Positions 43,477 to 53,152 of a stretch of DNA of 64,000 nucleotides are shown here, piece after piece. The notes below the pieces were generated by a model. That model worked only from the letters and a program-made list of their open reading frames with translations, did no database searches and was not told where the DNA came from. The translations under genes and the position numbers were made by a program. The DNA is from JBMOKT01 sp049323895 (GTDB lineage: Bacteria; Bacillota; Peptococcia; Peptococcales; BICA1-8), in assembly GCA_049323895.1 (NCBI GenBank), contig JBMOKT010000008.1:186001-250000 (forward strand), read 5' to 3'. Positions within the stretch are counted from its first letter, which is position 1; every line of letters begins with the position of its first letter.

Positions 43477-45093
43477 TCAACCCAAAATTAAATGGAAAAC
43501 CAAAAGAAAGACTCCACTTAAAGCCGTAATAAGTAGTGTCGGTGGTAAAATCTTGCCCATGACCTCACCTTCTAATCCCAAAATACCAGTTGTGGTAGTC
43601 CCCAAGAGAACCTTCCCTGGGGCAATTACAGAGCCAATTGCTCCGCCACCTGTCTGAGCACCTAGAATAGCTGCTCTGTCCAGTCCGAGAAGGGAGGACA
43701 TGGTGTCCTGGAAGCTGCCAAAAAGTATGTTTGATGACATATTACTGGAAGTCATAAAAGAACCAAGGACACCTATAAAAGGTGCAATTACGGGATAAAC
43801 AGCCTGGGTAGCATTGGCAGTTCCATATGCCAAAACAACTGTTTGCCCGGTACCATCCATAATTTTGGACATTACAATCAGACCAATAGTTGCTACCGCT
43901 GCGGGCATTACCTTTTCCATAGTACTTAGAAAAATTCTCTTGCCCCCTCCAGAAGAAATAACTCCCATTTTCTTAAAGGAGAAGTAGCCTATTAAGGCAG
44001 CTACAAAGAGGAAAGTACCTGAGTGAGTAAAAACTGTAATTGGCGAGTATAATTGAACTGCTTTATTAACATGCCCAAAGGCGGTTACTGTTTCTGGAAA
44101 GGAAAAACCTATCTTTAAAAAACTCAAAGTCTTTTCTATCGGTTTAATCAGCAACACAAACAAGGTAATAAATGTCAAAGCATAATATGGTATAAAGGCC
44201 TGATGCAGGGACATCTCCCCTTCCACCTTCCCATCATGTTTAACTTCCTTGTTCTTGCGGTCCATAATTTTACTGTCCGGTTCAGCATAAGGCTTGTTGT
44301 ACCAGGGCGTTTTGCCAAGCAAAAATACAACAGCTAATGCTATACAAGCCATAACAAAATTAGCCAATGTCGGATTTGCTTGGGAAAACAGCATCTGCCC
44401 TCCTCCATGAATCAAAGAAATTATTAAAACGGCCGGCAATCCTGTCTTCAGACCCTTGCTGCCACCGTAAAAATAGCAGATAAAAATCCCGGCTGCTATA
44501 TTTATCAGCCAATTAAAACCACTGGCCCATAAGGCGGTCGCCTTGATTAAAGCCGGGTCTGTTATTCCTGTTTGCAGGACAAGAGCATCCCAGGCTACTG
44601 CTAAAGTTCCAAAGGTATTAGCCCAGGCCTGCCCATATAAAGAGATAATAACCGCCCATAAAGGGGTTACCCCTATCCCTACCAGTAAAGGTGCTCCTAC
44701 AGCAACAGGTACACCAAAACCTGTTACTCCCTGAAGAAAACTGACAAATACCCAGCCAATGGCCAAAATTTGCAGCAATTCATTGGGTGTAAACTTTTGC
44801 ATTCCCTTACGGAAAGGTTCAAAGGCATTTGCTTCATTTGTAACTTCATAAATCAAAATTGCCGGTAAAATAACTGTAAGAACAGCAATTGCGTTCCAGA
44901 TGCCTTTGGCACTTTCCAGGGCAATCAGATGCAAGGGTGCCTTGTATAAAGTTATCCCGCTAACCAGGGCAATAATAACACCGATAGGGGCAGCTTTTGC
45001 CGCTCCCCAGCGATATTTCACCATCAAAAGCATTAATACTACTATCGGCAGCAATGCAACAATCCAATAAGTTAAGTTAATAGGTAACGACAT
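43477..45093 (-). CDS. LctP-family (lactate permease type) carrier
   Basis: A 538-aa membrane protein of the L-lactate permease family with about 13-14 TM helices, including QGVTGFGVPVAVGAPLLVG and FMTSSNMSSNILFGSFQ family stretches. It would carry a monocarboxylate by proton symport or exchange. Inside the fdrA operon, 12 nt before arcC, it may import the ureide acid or export the amide acid left after carbamoyl removal (oxamate in the E. coli pathway); this is inference. AGGAGG precedes the ATG. Confidence 0.87.
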   Translation of the reverse strand: MSLPINLTYWIVALLPIVVLMLLMVKYRWGAAKAAPIGVIIALVSGITLYKAPLHLIALESAKGIWNAIAVLTVILPAILIYEVTNEANAFEPFRKGMQKFTPNELLQILAIGWVFVSFLQGVTGFGVPVAVGAPLLVGIGVTPLWAVIISLYGQAWANTFGTLAVAWDALVLQTGITDPALIKATALWASGFNWLINIAAGIFICYFYGGSKGLKTGLPAVLIISLIHGGGQMLFSQANPTLANFVMACIALAVVFLLGKTPWYNKPYAEPDSKIMDRKNKEVKHDGKVEGEMSLHQAFIPYYALTFITLFVLLIKPIEKTLSFLKIGFSFPETVTAFGHVNKAVQLYSPITVFTHSGTFLFVAALIGYFSFKKMGVISSGGGKRIFLSTMEKVMPAAVATIGLIVMSKIMDGTGQTVVLAYGTANATQAVYPVIAPFIGVLGSFMTSSNMSSNILFGSFQDTMSSLLGLDRAAILGAQTGGGAIGSVIAPGKVLLGTTTTGILGLEGEVMGKILPPTLLITALSGVFLLVFHLILG

Positions 45094-45102
45094 TTGTTCC
45101 TC

Positions 45103-46545
45103 CTAAAGACCTTCATTTTCTACAAAAGCCCTTAATGCATCCACAAATATTTTCATAGGCGGCTTTACAATACCTGCACCTACCTGACCAATGCCGGGCT
45201 TTTTATGGGCTATACCGGTGTTGATGACCGGTAAAATCCCAGTTTCCACCACCTTGCAAATTTCTACCCCTGTCGCTACTCCTTGGAAGTTCAGGTTAGG
45301 CATAGGTAAGTTGGCGTTACGGGTAACTGTAATCTCCCCCATGCTCTCTGAATATTTAATGGCTGCACTAACGGAGCCTGCCCCTACAAAATTAACTACC
45401 GCAGGAGCACATCCCATTGCAAAACCACCAATTCCGATACATTCTACAATAGTACTGTCACCCATATCGGGGTTGGCATCACCCTCAGTATATCCAGGAA
45501 AATATAAACCCTGGGGCATATTTACCGGAGCTGTAAACCAGCGGGAACCTAATCCGCTGACATTAATGCCAAATTCCACTCCATTTCTGCTCATGGCAGT
45601 CACTACTGTACTGTGGGGTATATCCCTGGCTGAATCCATGATGGCCTTAGAAGCGACCATGGCTAAATTCAGGAAAAACTGGTCATTTTTCTTAGCAATA
45701 AACTCTACAATATCTGCTGCATCTTCTCTTCCGGTAACCTCTTGTGCTAATTCACCACTTATAGCCCTATAGAAAAGCAGACTGGCCGCTACGTTGCGTT
45801 GATGCATTTCATCTCCCATAGCTAAAGCTTGGGCAATGACGTTCTTCAAATTAACTCCGCCGGCTTTATTAATTGCTTTATCCAAGACAGGTGCTAAAAC
45901 CTTTTCCAGCCATTTCAGACGGGCAATTACCTTTTCACCGTTAGCGCCAAAACGCATTACCTCGCCCAATCCTTCATTAATAGTACAGTAGGCATAATTG
46001 CCGAAGGTCTCATTCTTTACAACAAAAACCGGCATTGAGTAGGAAATAATCCCTGTCATTGGGCCTACTGCACCATGACTATGGTTCGGACCATACTCAA
46101 TTTTACCCTCATCCATCAAAGCTATGGCTTCTTCCTCAGTTTCTGCCAAACCTTCATAGCGGATAGCTCCAATAAAGGCTCCTCGCATAGGTCCGCACAT
46201 ATCCTGCCAAGCCACTGGCGGCCCGGCATGAAAAATAGAATTTTTTTTCATTTCGGGGAAAACCTCATGGGCCGGTTTTACACCTATCAATACAGGCTGA
46301 CTGGCTATTATTCTGTCCACAGCCGTTTTATTGGCTCTCTCCACACGGGTGAGTCCGTCTTCATCCTTTTCCATTAACTGCATACGGAAAAGCAAGTCAA
46401 CAATCTCTGTATCCCCCTGGGCAGGCGGTTTCCAGTCCAAACTAATAAAGGTAGTATTAGTGTCCTTAAAAGCATTGGTAAAATTATCAAGACCTATATT
46501 TAATACTTTAATTTCTCCGGGTATGTTTTTATATTCAGACATCAT
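45103..46545 (-). CDS. allG: AllG/YlbE (DUF1116) carbamoyltransferase subunit, copy 2
   Basis: A 480-aa DUF1116 protein. In E. coli, FdrA (AllF), YlbE (AllG) and YlbF (AllH) together form oxamate carbamoyltransferase, which turns oxalurate and phosphate into oxamate and carbamoyl phosphate. Conserved blocks seen are HAGPPVAWQDMCGPMRGAF, VGPMTGIISYSMP, FGANGEKVIARLKWLE and ENEGL at the end. It overlaps fdrA2 by 11 nt, the same overlap as in pair 1. Clearly homologous to copy 1 (48145) but well diverged, so the pair duplication is not recent. Substrate of each copy unknown. Confidence 0.88.
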   Translation of the reverse strand: MMSEYKNIPGEIKVLNIGLDNFTNAFKDTNTTFISLDWKPPAQGDTEIVDLLFRMQLMEKDEDGLTRVERANKTAVDRIIASQPVLIGVKPAHEVFPEMKKNSIFHAGPPVAWQDMCGPMRGAFIGAIRYEGLAETEEEAIALMDEGKIEYGPNHSHGAVGPMTGIISYSMPVFVVKNETFGNYAYCTINEGLGEVMRFGANGEKVIARLKWLEKVLAPVLDKAINKAGGVNLKNVIAQALAMGDEMHQRNVAASLLFYRAISGELAQEVTGREDAADIVEFIAKKNDQFFLNLAMVASKAIMDSARDIPHSTVVTAMSRNGVEFGINVSGLGSRWFTAPVNMPQGLYFPGYTEGDANPDMGDSTIVECIGIGGFAMGCAPAVVNFVGAGSVSAAIKYSESMGEITVTRNANLPMPNLNFQGVATGVEICKVVETGILPVINTGIAHKKPGIGQVGAGIVKPPMKIFVDALRAFVENEGL

Positions 46546-48124
46546 TCAACCCTCCCTTTATTTTATTAATTAAACCTCCTGCCAGTTTGGCAGCATGGGC
46601 ATTGGAGGGCATTACAATTACTCCTGCCTCTACCAGCTTAGCGACTTGTTCTTTTCGGGAGGGGATATCATTATCTGTTCCGCAAACAGAAGCAATTAGG
46701 CTAACGCCCAAACTCCCGCTTTTTTCTGCCTTAGCGTTGTTAATTACTTGGACAATTTCTCCTGCTGGGTCGGGATGGGATCCGTAACCAATAACCACAT
46801 CAAAAATTACTACAGCTGTTTCCGGGTCGAGTATTTCCCTGTACAGTCTTTTATTTTTAACAGTTGGGTCAATCATTGGATGGGGTTTGCCAACGGTAAA
46901 TTCGTCCTCTCCCATATCCAAAAAGGTGTGTTTTTGGCTGCTTAAAATATCCTTCAGCGGGTTGATTCCTTGCAGAGGAATATTTGAATACAGCTCCTCC
47001 TGAGGCAAGAGATCTCGCAGAACATTCATAGCTTCATAACAAAGGCTGCCTCCGCCAAAAATACCACGCAAATATTTACCGCTAACTACCTGTTTTCTTC
47101 CTTTTTCCAATAACAGACCATAAGCATTGTCGTCACTAATGGCTGCAGCCGTTTCTATATTTTCCTTTGATGATGTTATAAGTGCAGCTGCACGGATTGC
47201 AGTTTCTTCTAAAGTACTGGTAACTATGGCACCTGCTGCTTTTTCCGGAGCATAATCTTCACAACCGGCATAATAAACAACAAAAGGCTTTCTTGATTTA
47301 TTGATAATACTGCATATTTTTTCCCTGACCTTTTCTCCCGGGGGTTTAGAGATTAAAACAATTACCTTTGTCTGCCGGTCATTAAGAAGATAATCCAGAC
47401 CTGTTAAAGCGGTGATGCCCCCGATGGCATCTTTTAAATCGCGGCCACCCGTTCCAATAGCCTGGCTGATTCCTTGACCTAAAGCGTCAATAAGACAGCT
47501 CACTTCTTGAATCCCTGTACCCGAGGCACCCACTATACCTATATTTCCCAAGCTGACCTTATTAGCAAATGCTAAAGGCACACCATTCAATATAGCTGTG
47601 CCACAATCAGGTCCCATAACCATCAGACCCCTGCTTTGGGCCATTTTCTTCAAGCGCAGTTCATCTTCCAAAGAAATATTGTCACTGTAAAGCATTACAT
47701 TAAGACCTTTTGCTAAAGCTTTAGCTGCTTCATACTTGGCATAATCACCAGCTACGGAAATTAATACTAAGTTCAACCCGTTGTTTTCCAGCAGAGCATG
47801 CTCAAGCCTGGTAATCTCCTTGCTGTTGTCGTCTGCTTTATTCTTAACAGATGCCGTCAGCATTTTATTGATTTCAACAATGGCTGAAACTAATATCTCT
47901 TCATTAGCACCACTTACTGCAATAGCTAAATCATCGGGATTTGCCTTTTCCAGCTCTTCAGTGTACAAGCCGGCAACTTTGAACAAATCTTTATTCCTCT
48001 CTGTAGCCATCATGGCAGATGCTACTTCTACACCTTCCAACTGGCTTGCCTGGCTGGAAATTTTCATCAGAAACACGGAATCCCTATAAGTATTTTTAAT
48101 AATTAAACTTTTAATAAAAGACAT
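46535..48124 (-). CDS. fdrA: FdrA (AllF) carbamoyltransferase subunit, copy 2
   Basis: A 529-aa protein with the fold of succinyl-CoA synthetase (two ligase-like halves). Seen are MGPDCGTAILNGVPLAFAN, GIVGASGTGIQEVS, AIGTGGRDLKDAIGG, FGGGSLCYEAM and HPMIDPTVKN. N-terminal KNTYRDSVFLMKIS is typical. It is the FdrA partner of the AllG just downstream. GGGGGG precedes the ATG; it follows allG1 by 20 nt, so both pairs are one transcript. Known FdrA works with AllG and AllH in carbamoyl transfer to phosphate. Confidence 0.88.
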   Translation of the reverse strand: MSFIKSLIIKNTYRDSVFLMKISSQASQLEGVEVASAMMATERNKDLFKVAGLYTEELEKANPDDLAIAVSGANEEILVSAIVEINKMLTASVKNKADDNSKEITRLEHALLENNGLNLVLISVAGDYAKYEAAKALAKGLNVMLYSDNISLEDELRLKKMAQSRGLMVMGPDCGTAILNGVPLAFANKVSLGNIGIVGASGTGIQEVSCLIDALGQGISQAIGTGGRDLKDAIGGITALTGLDYLLNDRQTKVIVLISKPPGEKVREKICSIINKSRKPFVVYYAGCEDYAPEKAAGAIVTSTLEETAIRAAALITSSKENIETAAAISDDNAYGLLLEKGRKQVVSGKYLRGIFGGGSLCYEAMNVLRDLLPQEELYSNIPLQGINPLKDILSSQKHTFLDMGEDEFTVGKPHPMIDPTVKNKRLYREILDPETAVVIFDVVIGYGSHPDPAGEIVQVINNAKAEKSGSLGVSLIASVCGTDNDIPSRKEQVAKLVEAGVIVMPSNAHAAKLAGGLINKIKGGLNDV

Positions 48125-48144
48125 TGTCTTCCCCCCTTCTATTA

Positions 48145-49560
48145 TTAACTCCCTGTTTTTTCCGCAAAAGCCTCTATTGCTTTAATAAATGCATTCTTAG
48201 GAGCTCTAGCCATACCTGCTCCAATCATACCCACTCCAGGCTCCTTATGGGAAATAGCGGTGTTAATAATTGGTTCAATTCCTGTTTCTACTACTTTTAA
48301 AATATCAATGCCCGTAGGTGTGCCCCGGAAATTTAGGTTAGGCATAATAAATTGTTTATTCTCAGCAAGGGTTATTTCATACATTTCATGAGTATTTGCA
48401 AAGGCATCATAAGCAGTTCCTGTACCCACAAAGCGAATAATTGCCGGTGCTGTTGCCATGGCAAAACCACCCAGACCATAAGTTTCCATGATGGCACTGT
48501 CTCCCATATCCGGATTCGCATCTTCTTGGGTATAACCTGAAAAATACAGACCATTAATACGATTTGCCGGTGCAGTAAACCATTGATCCCCCAGACCGCT
48601 TACCTTTATGCCAAATTCGTAACCATTTCTGGCCATTATGGTGACTAAAGTGCTGTGGGCAATATTATGTGCTGCCTCTAAGGTAGCCTTTCCTGCCGCC
48701 ATAGCTAGATTTAGAAAAATCTGGTCATTATTAGTGGCTATGAATTTTAAAATCCTGACAAGCCGCTCCTTATCAGTGCAAACTTCAGCCAACAAAGGTG
48801 ATAAATAACGGACATAAAGAGCTGCTGTGGCAGCATTGCGCATATGCAATTCATCACCCATGGTCACTGCTTGGGAAATCATTACTTTTAGATTCAAGCC
48901 TTGGGAAAGCTTAATAGCCTTTTTCAACTCGGGAGCAAGTTCATTTTCTATCCACTTCAGCCTATCAACTACTTCCTGGGAATTGGCACCAAATCTCAGC
49001 ACCTTACCCATCCCTTCGTTAATAGTGGTATAGCTGAAATTGCCATAGGTTTTATTTTCAACTGCATAAAGGGGCATTGAATAGGAAGTAATGCCCGTCA
49101 TGGGACCAACTGTATGAAAATCATTGCAGGATGCCAGTCTAACCTTTCCTTCATTAAGAAGCTTTTCAGCCTCACTGTCGTCTTTCGCTAAGCCTTCGTA
49201 TTTCAAGGCTACAAAGACACCGGCACGCATAGGTCCGCACATATTTTCCCAGCTTACCGGAGGACCGGCGTGAAGCAAAGTGTATTTATCCATGCCGCTG
49301 ATGACTTCATGGGCAGGTAAAATATCAACTAAAACTGGCTGACCGTTTTGTACTATTTCCATAGCTTTTTCGTTGGCTTCATTTATTCTATCTTTACTGA
49401 CATTCAGTTTAGTTAATAAGTCAAGAAGTTTTTTATCCACACTGGGAGGACGCCAGCTTAGGCTTATATTTTTGACATTCTGTTTGTTAAGGTCTTGAGG
49501 AAATATGTCTAAACCAATATTTATAACCTGAAGTTCACTGTTGAGGAGGTTATTTTTCAT
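48145..49560 (-). CDS. allG: AllG/YlbE (DUF1116) carbamoyltransferase subunit, copy 1
   Basis: A 471-aa DUF1116 protein: HAGPPVSWENMCGPMRAGVF, VGPMTGITSYSMPLY, FGANSQEVVDRLKW. It differs from copy 2 in the loop before VGPMTG (SCNDFHT here, PNHSHGA there), which might touch the substrate. It overlaps fdrA1 by 11 nt. Function by analogy with E. coli AllG; the substrate could be oxalurate, ureidomalonate or carboxybiuret. Confidence 0.88.
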   Translation of the reverse strand: MKNNLLNSELQVINIGLDIFPQDLNKQNVKNISLSWRPPSVDKKLLDLLTKLNVSKDRINEANEKAMEIVQNGQPVLVDILPAHEVISGMDKYTLLHAGPPVSWENMCGPMRAGVFVALKYEGLAKDDSEAEKLLNEGKVRLASCNDFHTVGPMTGITSYSMPLYAVENKTYGNFSYTTINEGMGKVLRFGANSQEVVDRLKWIENELAPELKKAIKLSQGLNLKVMISQAVTMGDELHMRNAATAALYVRYLSPLLAEVCTDKERLVRILKFIATNNDQIFLNLAMAAGKATLEAAHNIAHSTLVTIMARNGYEFGIKVSGLGDQWFTAPANRINGLYFSGYTQEDANPDMGDSAIMETYGLGGFAMATAPAIIRFVGTGTAYDAFANTHEMYEITLAENKQFIMPNLNFRGTPTGIDILKVVETGIEPIINTAISHKEPGVGMIGAGMARAPKNAFIKAIEAFAEKTGS

Positions 49561-51130
49561 TTTCCCTTCCCCCTTTGTTTGTTAGGTTCTGTACAATTTC
49601 TACCGCTAAGCGTGCGGCCTGGGCATTGGAGTCCATCACAATCACACCGGCACCTTCCAGTTTTCTCAATTGCTTCTCATAGCCCTGAGGGTCATTTTGA
49701 GTACCACAAAGAGAAGCAATGAAAGAAATATGTTTTTGTTCCTGGTTTGCCATCGCTTGCGCTTCTTTTATTTTAGGCACTAAAGCACCTGCTGGGTCAC
49801 AATGGGAACCATACCCAAGTAACACATCCAATAAAATTACAGCAGTTTCAGGGTCCCTGACTTCCGTCAGGATTTTCTCTGCACGCAGACTGGGATCAAT
49901 CATGGGATGAGGTCTTCCCTCTGTAAACTCATCGTCACCCAAGTCAATAAAAGCATGCTCCCGGGATTTATCAGCCGCCCCCAGTTTTAAATGGGGCTTA
50001 ATAGGCACATTAGAATAAACATCCCCTATGAAATTTTGGAAAATTAAAAGTGCTTCATAACATAATGTCCCGCCTGAAAATAGTCCCCTGACATACTTTT
50101 GGTTAACTGCATATTTTTCTGACTCGACATTTGCAATTTCCCGTAATTCAAAACATTCTTCATTCAAGCTTTTTTCTATATTAACCCTTCCTTTTGAAAC
50201 AGCCAGCGCCAATGCCGCTGTTTCTTCCAAAGTATGGGCAAAATAGGTTTCATTATTACCTGCATTAATAATGCTTCCGCCCAGGAAACAAATCACAACA
50301 GGTTTCTTCACGCTGCTGATGGTCTCAAATATGTTCTTTTCAACTAAGGGGGAAGGCGGCTTAGAAATTAAGACAATCACCTTGGTTTTATCATCCTCGG
50401 TAAGCATCTTAATACCCTGCAGCATGGTACGACCGCCTACAGCTTCTTTTAAATCCCTGCCACCTGTACCGATAGCATGGGAAATGCCTCCGCCTTTTTC
50501 AGAGATTAAAGAGGCTACTTCCTGCAATCCGGTACCTGAAGCAGCAACTATACCAATATCACCGCTTCTCACAACATTAGCAAAGCCAATACCTTTTCCG
50601 TTAATGTAGGCTGTACCACAGTCAGGTCCCATCACCAAAAGTTCTTTTAAAACAGCTTTTTCCTTAAGTTCTATCTCCTCTTCTAAGGAAACATTATCAC
50701 TAAATAAGAAAACATTTAAACCGTTATCGAGAGCTTTATGGGCTTCACGGGCAGCATATTCACCAGGAACGGAAATGATTGCCAGATTAGCTTCCGGCAA
50801 TTTTTCTAAAGCTTTGGTCAAACTGCGAATTGGTACTTTTTGTTGTTCACCATCGGAGCTGGATTTGTTTAATGCTTTATCAATTTCCTCTAAAGCCTTT
50901 TCCAGACATTTCTCATCGGTACATTTAATGCAAATGAGCATATCGGAAGAGGATGCTTTTTCACCCTCTGTATTTAGAAGTTCTGCGTGCCTGAGAATCT
51001 CTTTATTATGATCAGTAGCCATCATTACTGCCGCATCTAAAACATCTTCTAAAACAGACACTTTTTGCGTAACAGACATTAATGTCACAGAATCATAGTA
51101 GGTATTTTGTTTGACAATATTTATTAACAT
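49550..51130 (-). CDS. fdrA: FdrA (AllF) carbamoyltransferase subunit, copy 1
   Basis: A 526-aa succinyl-CoA-synthetase-like protein with MGPDCGTAYINGKGIGFAN, GIVAASGTGLQEVA, AIGTGGRDLKEAVGG, FSGGTLCYEAL and HPMIDPSLR. ATG 51130 follows AGGAGGG at 6 nt; the open frame to 51154 lacks a site. It heads the fdrA1-allG1-fdrA2-allG2-permease-arcC operon, with a palindromic candidate operator 128 nt upstream. Its partners would be AllG1 and the single AllH at 53368. Confidence 0.88.
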   Translation of the reverse strand: MLINIVKQNTYYDSVTLMSVTQKVSVLEDVLDAAVMMATDHNKEILRHAELLNTEGEKASSSDMLICIKCTDEKCLEKALEEIDKALNKSSSDGEQQKVPIRSLTKALEKLPEANLAIISVPGEYAAREAHKALDNGLNVFLFSDNVSLEEEIELKEKAVLKELLVMGPDCGTAYINGKGIGFANVVRSGDIGIVAASGTGLQEVASLISEKGGGISHAIGTGGRDLKEAVGGRTMLQGIKMLTEDDKTKVIVLISKPPSPLVEKNIFETISSVKKPVVICFLGGSIINAGNNETYFAHTLEETAALALAVSKGRVNIEKSLNEECFELREIANVESEKYAVNQKYVRGLFSGGTLCYEALLIFQNFIGDVYSNVPIKPHLKLGAADKSREHAFIDLGDDEFTEGRPHPMIDPSLRAEKILTEVRDPETAVILLDVLLGYGSHCDPAGALVPKIKEAQAMANQEQKHISFIASLCGTQNDPQGYEKQLRKLEGAGVIVMDSNAQAARLAVEIVQNLTNKGGRENEK

Positions 51131-51257
51131 GTATTCCCTCCTTTTGTTTGACATTGGAAATAGGGTGTAATGCCCATAGTCTCACCTCTTTAACAAAATT
51201 GTAACACTACAGAAATATTGAGTCATTGTCAGCGGAATCAAAATTACCCTTAGCCTG

Positions 51258-51274
51258 TTGTGCATATTGTACAA
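51258..51274. promoter_or_regulatory. Candidate operator upstream of fdrA1
   Basis: TTGTGCATATTGTACAA, near-perfect inverted repeat, matching 15 of 17 positions with the palindrome at 56719 upstream of the ring-opening hydrolase. It is likely the site of a shared regulator, for instance the PucR protein at 51455. Confidence 0.55.
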
Positions 51275-51292
51275 TAAAACGCCTGCGGCATT

Positions 51293-51324
51293 TAGTGGCT
51301 AGTGGCTAGTAGTTAGTGGCTAGT
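51293..51324 (+). repeat. TAGTGGCTAG dispersed repeat, copy at fdrA1 upstream region
   Basis: TAGTGGCTAGTGGCTAGT then AGTTAGTGGCTAGT, the same family as at 5494 and 11185. The gene-free gap 51131-51454 holds this repeat, the operator and the PucR hairpin. Confidence 0.65.
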
Positions 51325-51380
51325 AAAACACATTAATAAAGCTGTACTGGCTGGTTATCCACAACTAAAAATTATTTTTC

Positions 51381-51454
51381 CTAAACGGCAAAAAAATCCA
51401 GACTCAAAAAAGCCTGGATAGAGTAAGAATTAAAACATATATAATGCCGTTTAG
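51381..51454 (-). terminator. Inverted repeats behind the PucR gene
   Basis: CTAAACGGCA (51381) and TGCCGTTTAG (51445) enclose an inner ATCCAG / CTGGAT hairpin with an A-rich loop. It is probably the end of the allH-thiS-pucR transcript. Confidence 0.45.
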
Positions 51455-53128
51455 CTAATCGGCTTCATGCATCAGAAGTCCCTTGAGTTTTAACGCTAAT
51501 TGCAGTTTTAATAAAACATTGTAATCATTTAAGTCTGTGTCTAAAATTTCCTTTATTTTTTCTAAGCGATAAGTGAAGGTATTACGGTGGATAAACATCT
51601 CTTTAGAAGCCTCTGTCAGATTATAATTACAATGAAAATATATTTCTAAGGTTTTTACTAAATCCATCTTGTTATCCTTATCAAAAAGGACTAATTTTTC
51701 AATACTTTCACTATAGATTTCTTTGAGCTTTTCTTTTTCTAACATATTCAAGAGGTGTTCGACAAATAAGTCTTCAAAATAAAGCAGACAGTCATTTTTC
51801 TGCTGCAATTTGGCTCCTATTTTTATTGCTTCAACTGCATTACTATAACTCTGATGAACAAGTAAGGCATCTTTAATTGTTCCTACCCCAATAGTTACAG
51901 TTAACCCGCTTATATTTTTATAGATGTGTGCCTTTATTTCAAAAGCCAAATGCTTGGTTATTTCTCTGCTTTTCTCTCGGGGGTTATGTTGAAGGATGAT
52001 TACTATTTGATCACTTTGGTTAAAAGTAACCGCTTTTAAATTGTTATTAGCAAGTACTTCATCAACCAGAGAAGAAAGTTTTCTTTTTAGTTGCGCCGCC
52101 CGTATATCACTGCCATCCATCTCCTCAAGGTAAATCCTGGTGAAATGATCAACATCCAGGACCATGCAAATATATGAGGAGTTTGAATTAATGCCATAAG
52201 CAGTGCCACGTATAGCCAAGACTTCCCGGGATTTAATATTGCCTGCCAAATAGTCGGCAAAAAAATCTGCTTTCAATCGTTTCCGCATTTCGGAAAAGGC
52301 TGTACTTTTTAGCAACTCTAACCCTACAACGGTGGCGGCATGCTCAATCGCAACTATGTCCACTTCCTCCAGTTCCTCAACGTTCTCCCAGATAGTAATA
52401 TGACCATACAGTTTTTTTTCAGACATCACTGGATATATTATTCTCTTGATTTCTTTGTCCTCGAGGAAGATTTTGTCCTCAATATATTTTTTTTCACCAT
52501 TGATTACTTCCTGCATAATACGGTTATCAGCGGGCGTTTCAAAAATCAAAAGTTTACTTAAAGCTATTTTTGCTTGCGGATGATTAAATAAGCTCAAGCT
52601 TTTCCAGTTATTGTCGGAAATAGATATGCTGTTATTTACAAAACTGCTTAATAGTTCGGCAATTTCATTTAAACCACCGCCTTTTAAGGCAAGCTTTGTA
52701 AATCGGTCATGTATTTGATGCGACCTTTCAATTTTCCTGGTCTGGCAAACAAGTATTTCCTTCATCATCTCATTCATAATTTCAGCGATATTATCTTCAA
52801 AGGGAATTTCAATGAGGGGTAACCCTTCTTGGTCGGCCAGTTCAATCATGTGCTGGGGAATGGTCCTAAAAAACCGTTTCACTTTAATACCTAGACCCGC
52901 ACACTTCTTTTCGTTCAAGTCAAGTATTATCTGTTTTTGTTCATTGATATCATTACGAATAAAATATCCCGTAGTGACAATAAACTGATTTTCCTTGGTC
53001 CAATTAACGAAATCCGGGGCATCCATCTGATTAACCGAGCTGATCATTCTGTCTAAACCCTTGCTCCCCCCCACTACTTTGCACCCTTTTAATGCTTCTA
53101 ATTTTAAGGCGTCAGACACCTTGATCAT
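51455..53128 (-). CDS. PucR-family transcriptional regulator, copy 2
   Basis: A 557-aa PucR-type regulator. It has an N-terminal PucR domain (VSDALKLEALKGCKVVGG, and QMDAPDFVNWTKENQFIVTTGY), a middle GGDEF-like region (about 290-420) and a C-terminal HTH_30 (LTEASKEMFIHRNTFTYRLEKI). It lies between allH-thiS and the fdrA operon, so it is the best candidate regulator of the ureide genes, acting on the TTGTGCA palindromes; this is inference. A clear GGGGGG site precedes the ATG; it is 24 nt behind the ThiS-like gene. Confidence 0.88.
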   Translation of the reverse strand: MIKVSDALKLEALKGCKVVGGSKGLDRMISSVNQMDAPDFVNWTKENQFIVTTGYFIRNDINEQKQIILDLNEKKCAGLGIKVKRFFRTIPQHMIELADQEGLPLIEIPFEDNIAEIMNEMMKEILVCQTRKIERSHQIHDRFTKLALKGGGLNEIAELLSSFVNNSISISDNNWKSLSLFNHPQAKIALSKLLIFETPADNRIMQEVINGEKKYIEDKIFLEDKEIKRIIYPVMSEKKLYGHITIWENVEELEEVDIVAIEHAATVVGLELLKSTAFSEMRKRLKADFFADYLAGNIKSREVLAIRGTAYGINSNSSYICMVLDVDHFTRIYLEEMDGSDIRAAQLKRKLSSLVDEVLANNNLKAVTFNQSDQIVIILQHNPREKSREITKHLAFEIKAHIYKNISGLTVTIGVGTIKDALLVHQSYSNAVEAIKIGAKLQQKNDCLLYFEDLFVEHLLNMLEKEKLKEIYSESIEKLVLFDKDNKMDLVKTLEIYFHCNYNLTEASKEMFIHRNTFTYRLEKIKEILDTDLNDYNVLLKLQLALKLKGLLMHEAD

Positions 53129-53152
53129 TTCTCAACCCCCCTTTTAATCTAT

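Noticed and set aside
45191..45772. 193-aa plus-strand open frame opposite allG2
   Set aside because: It lies wholly inside a well-supported gene on the other strand; composition is that of an antisense shadow and no motif is visible.
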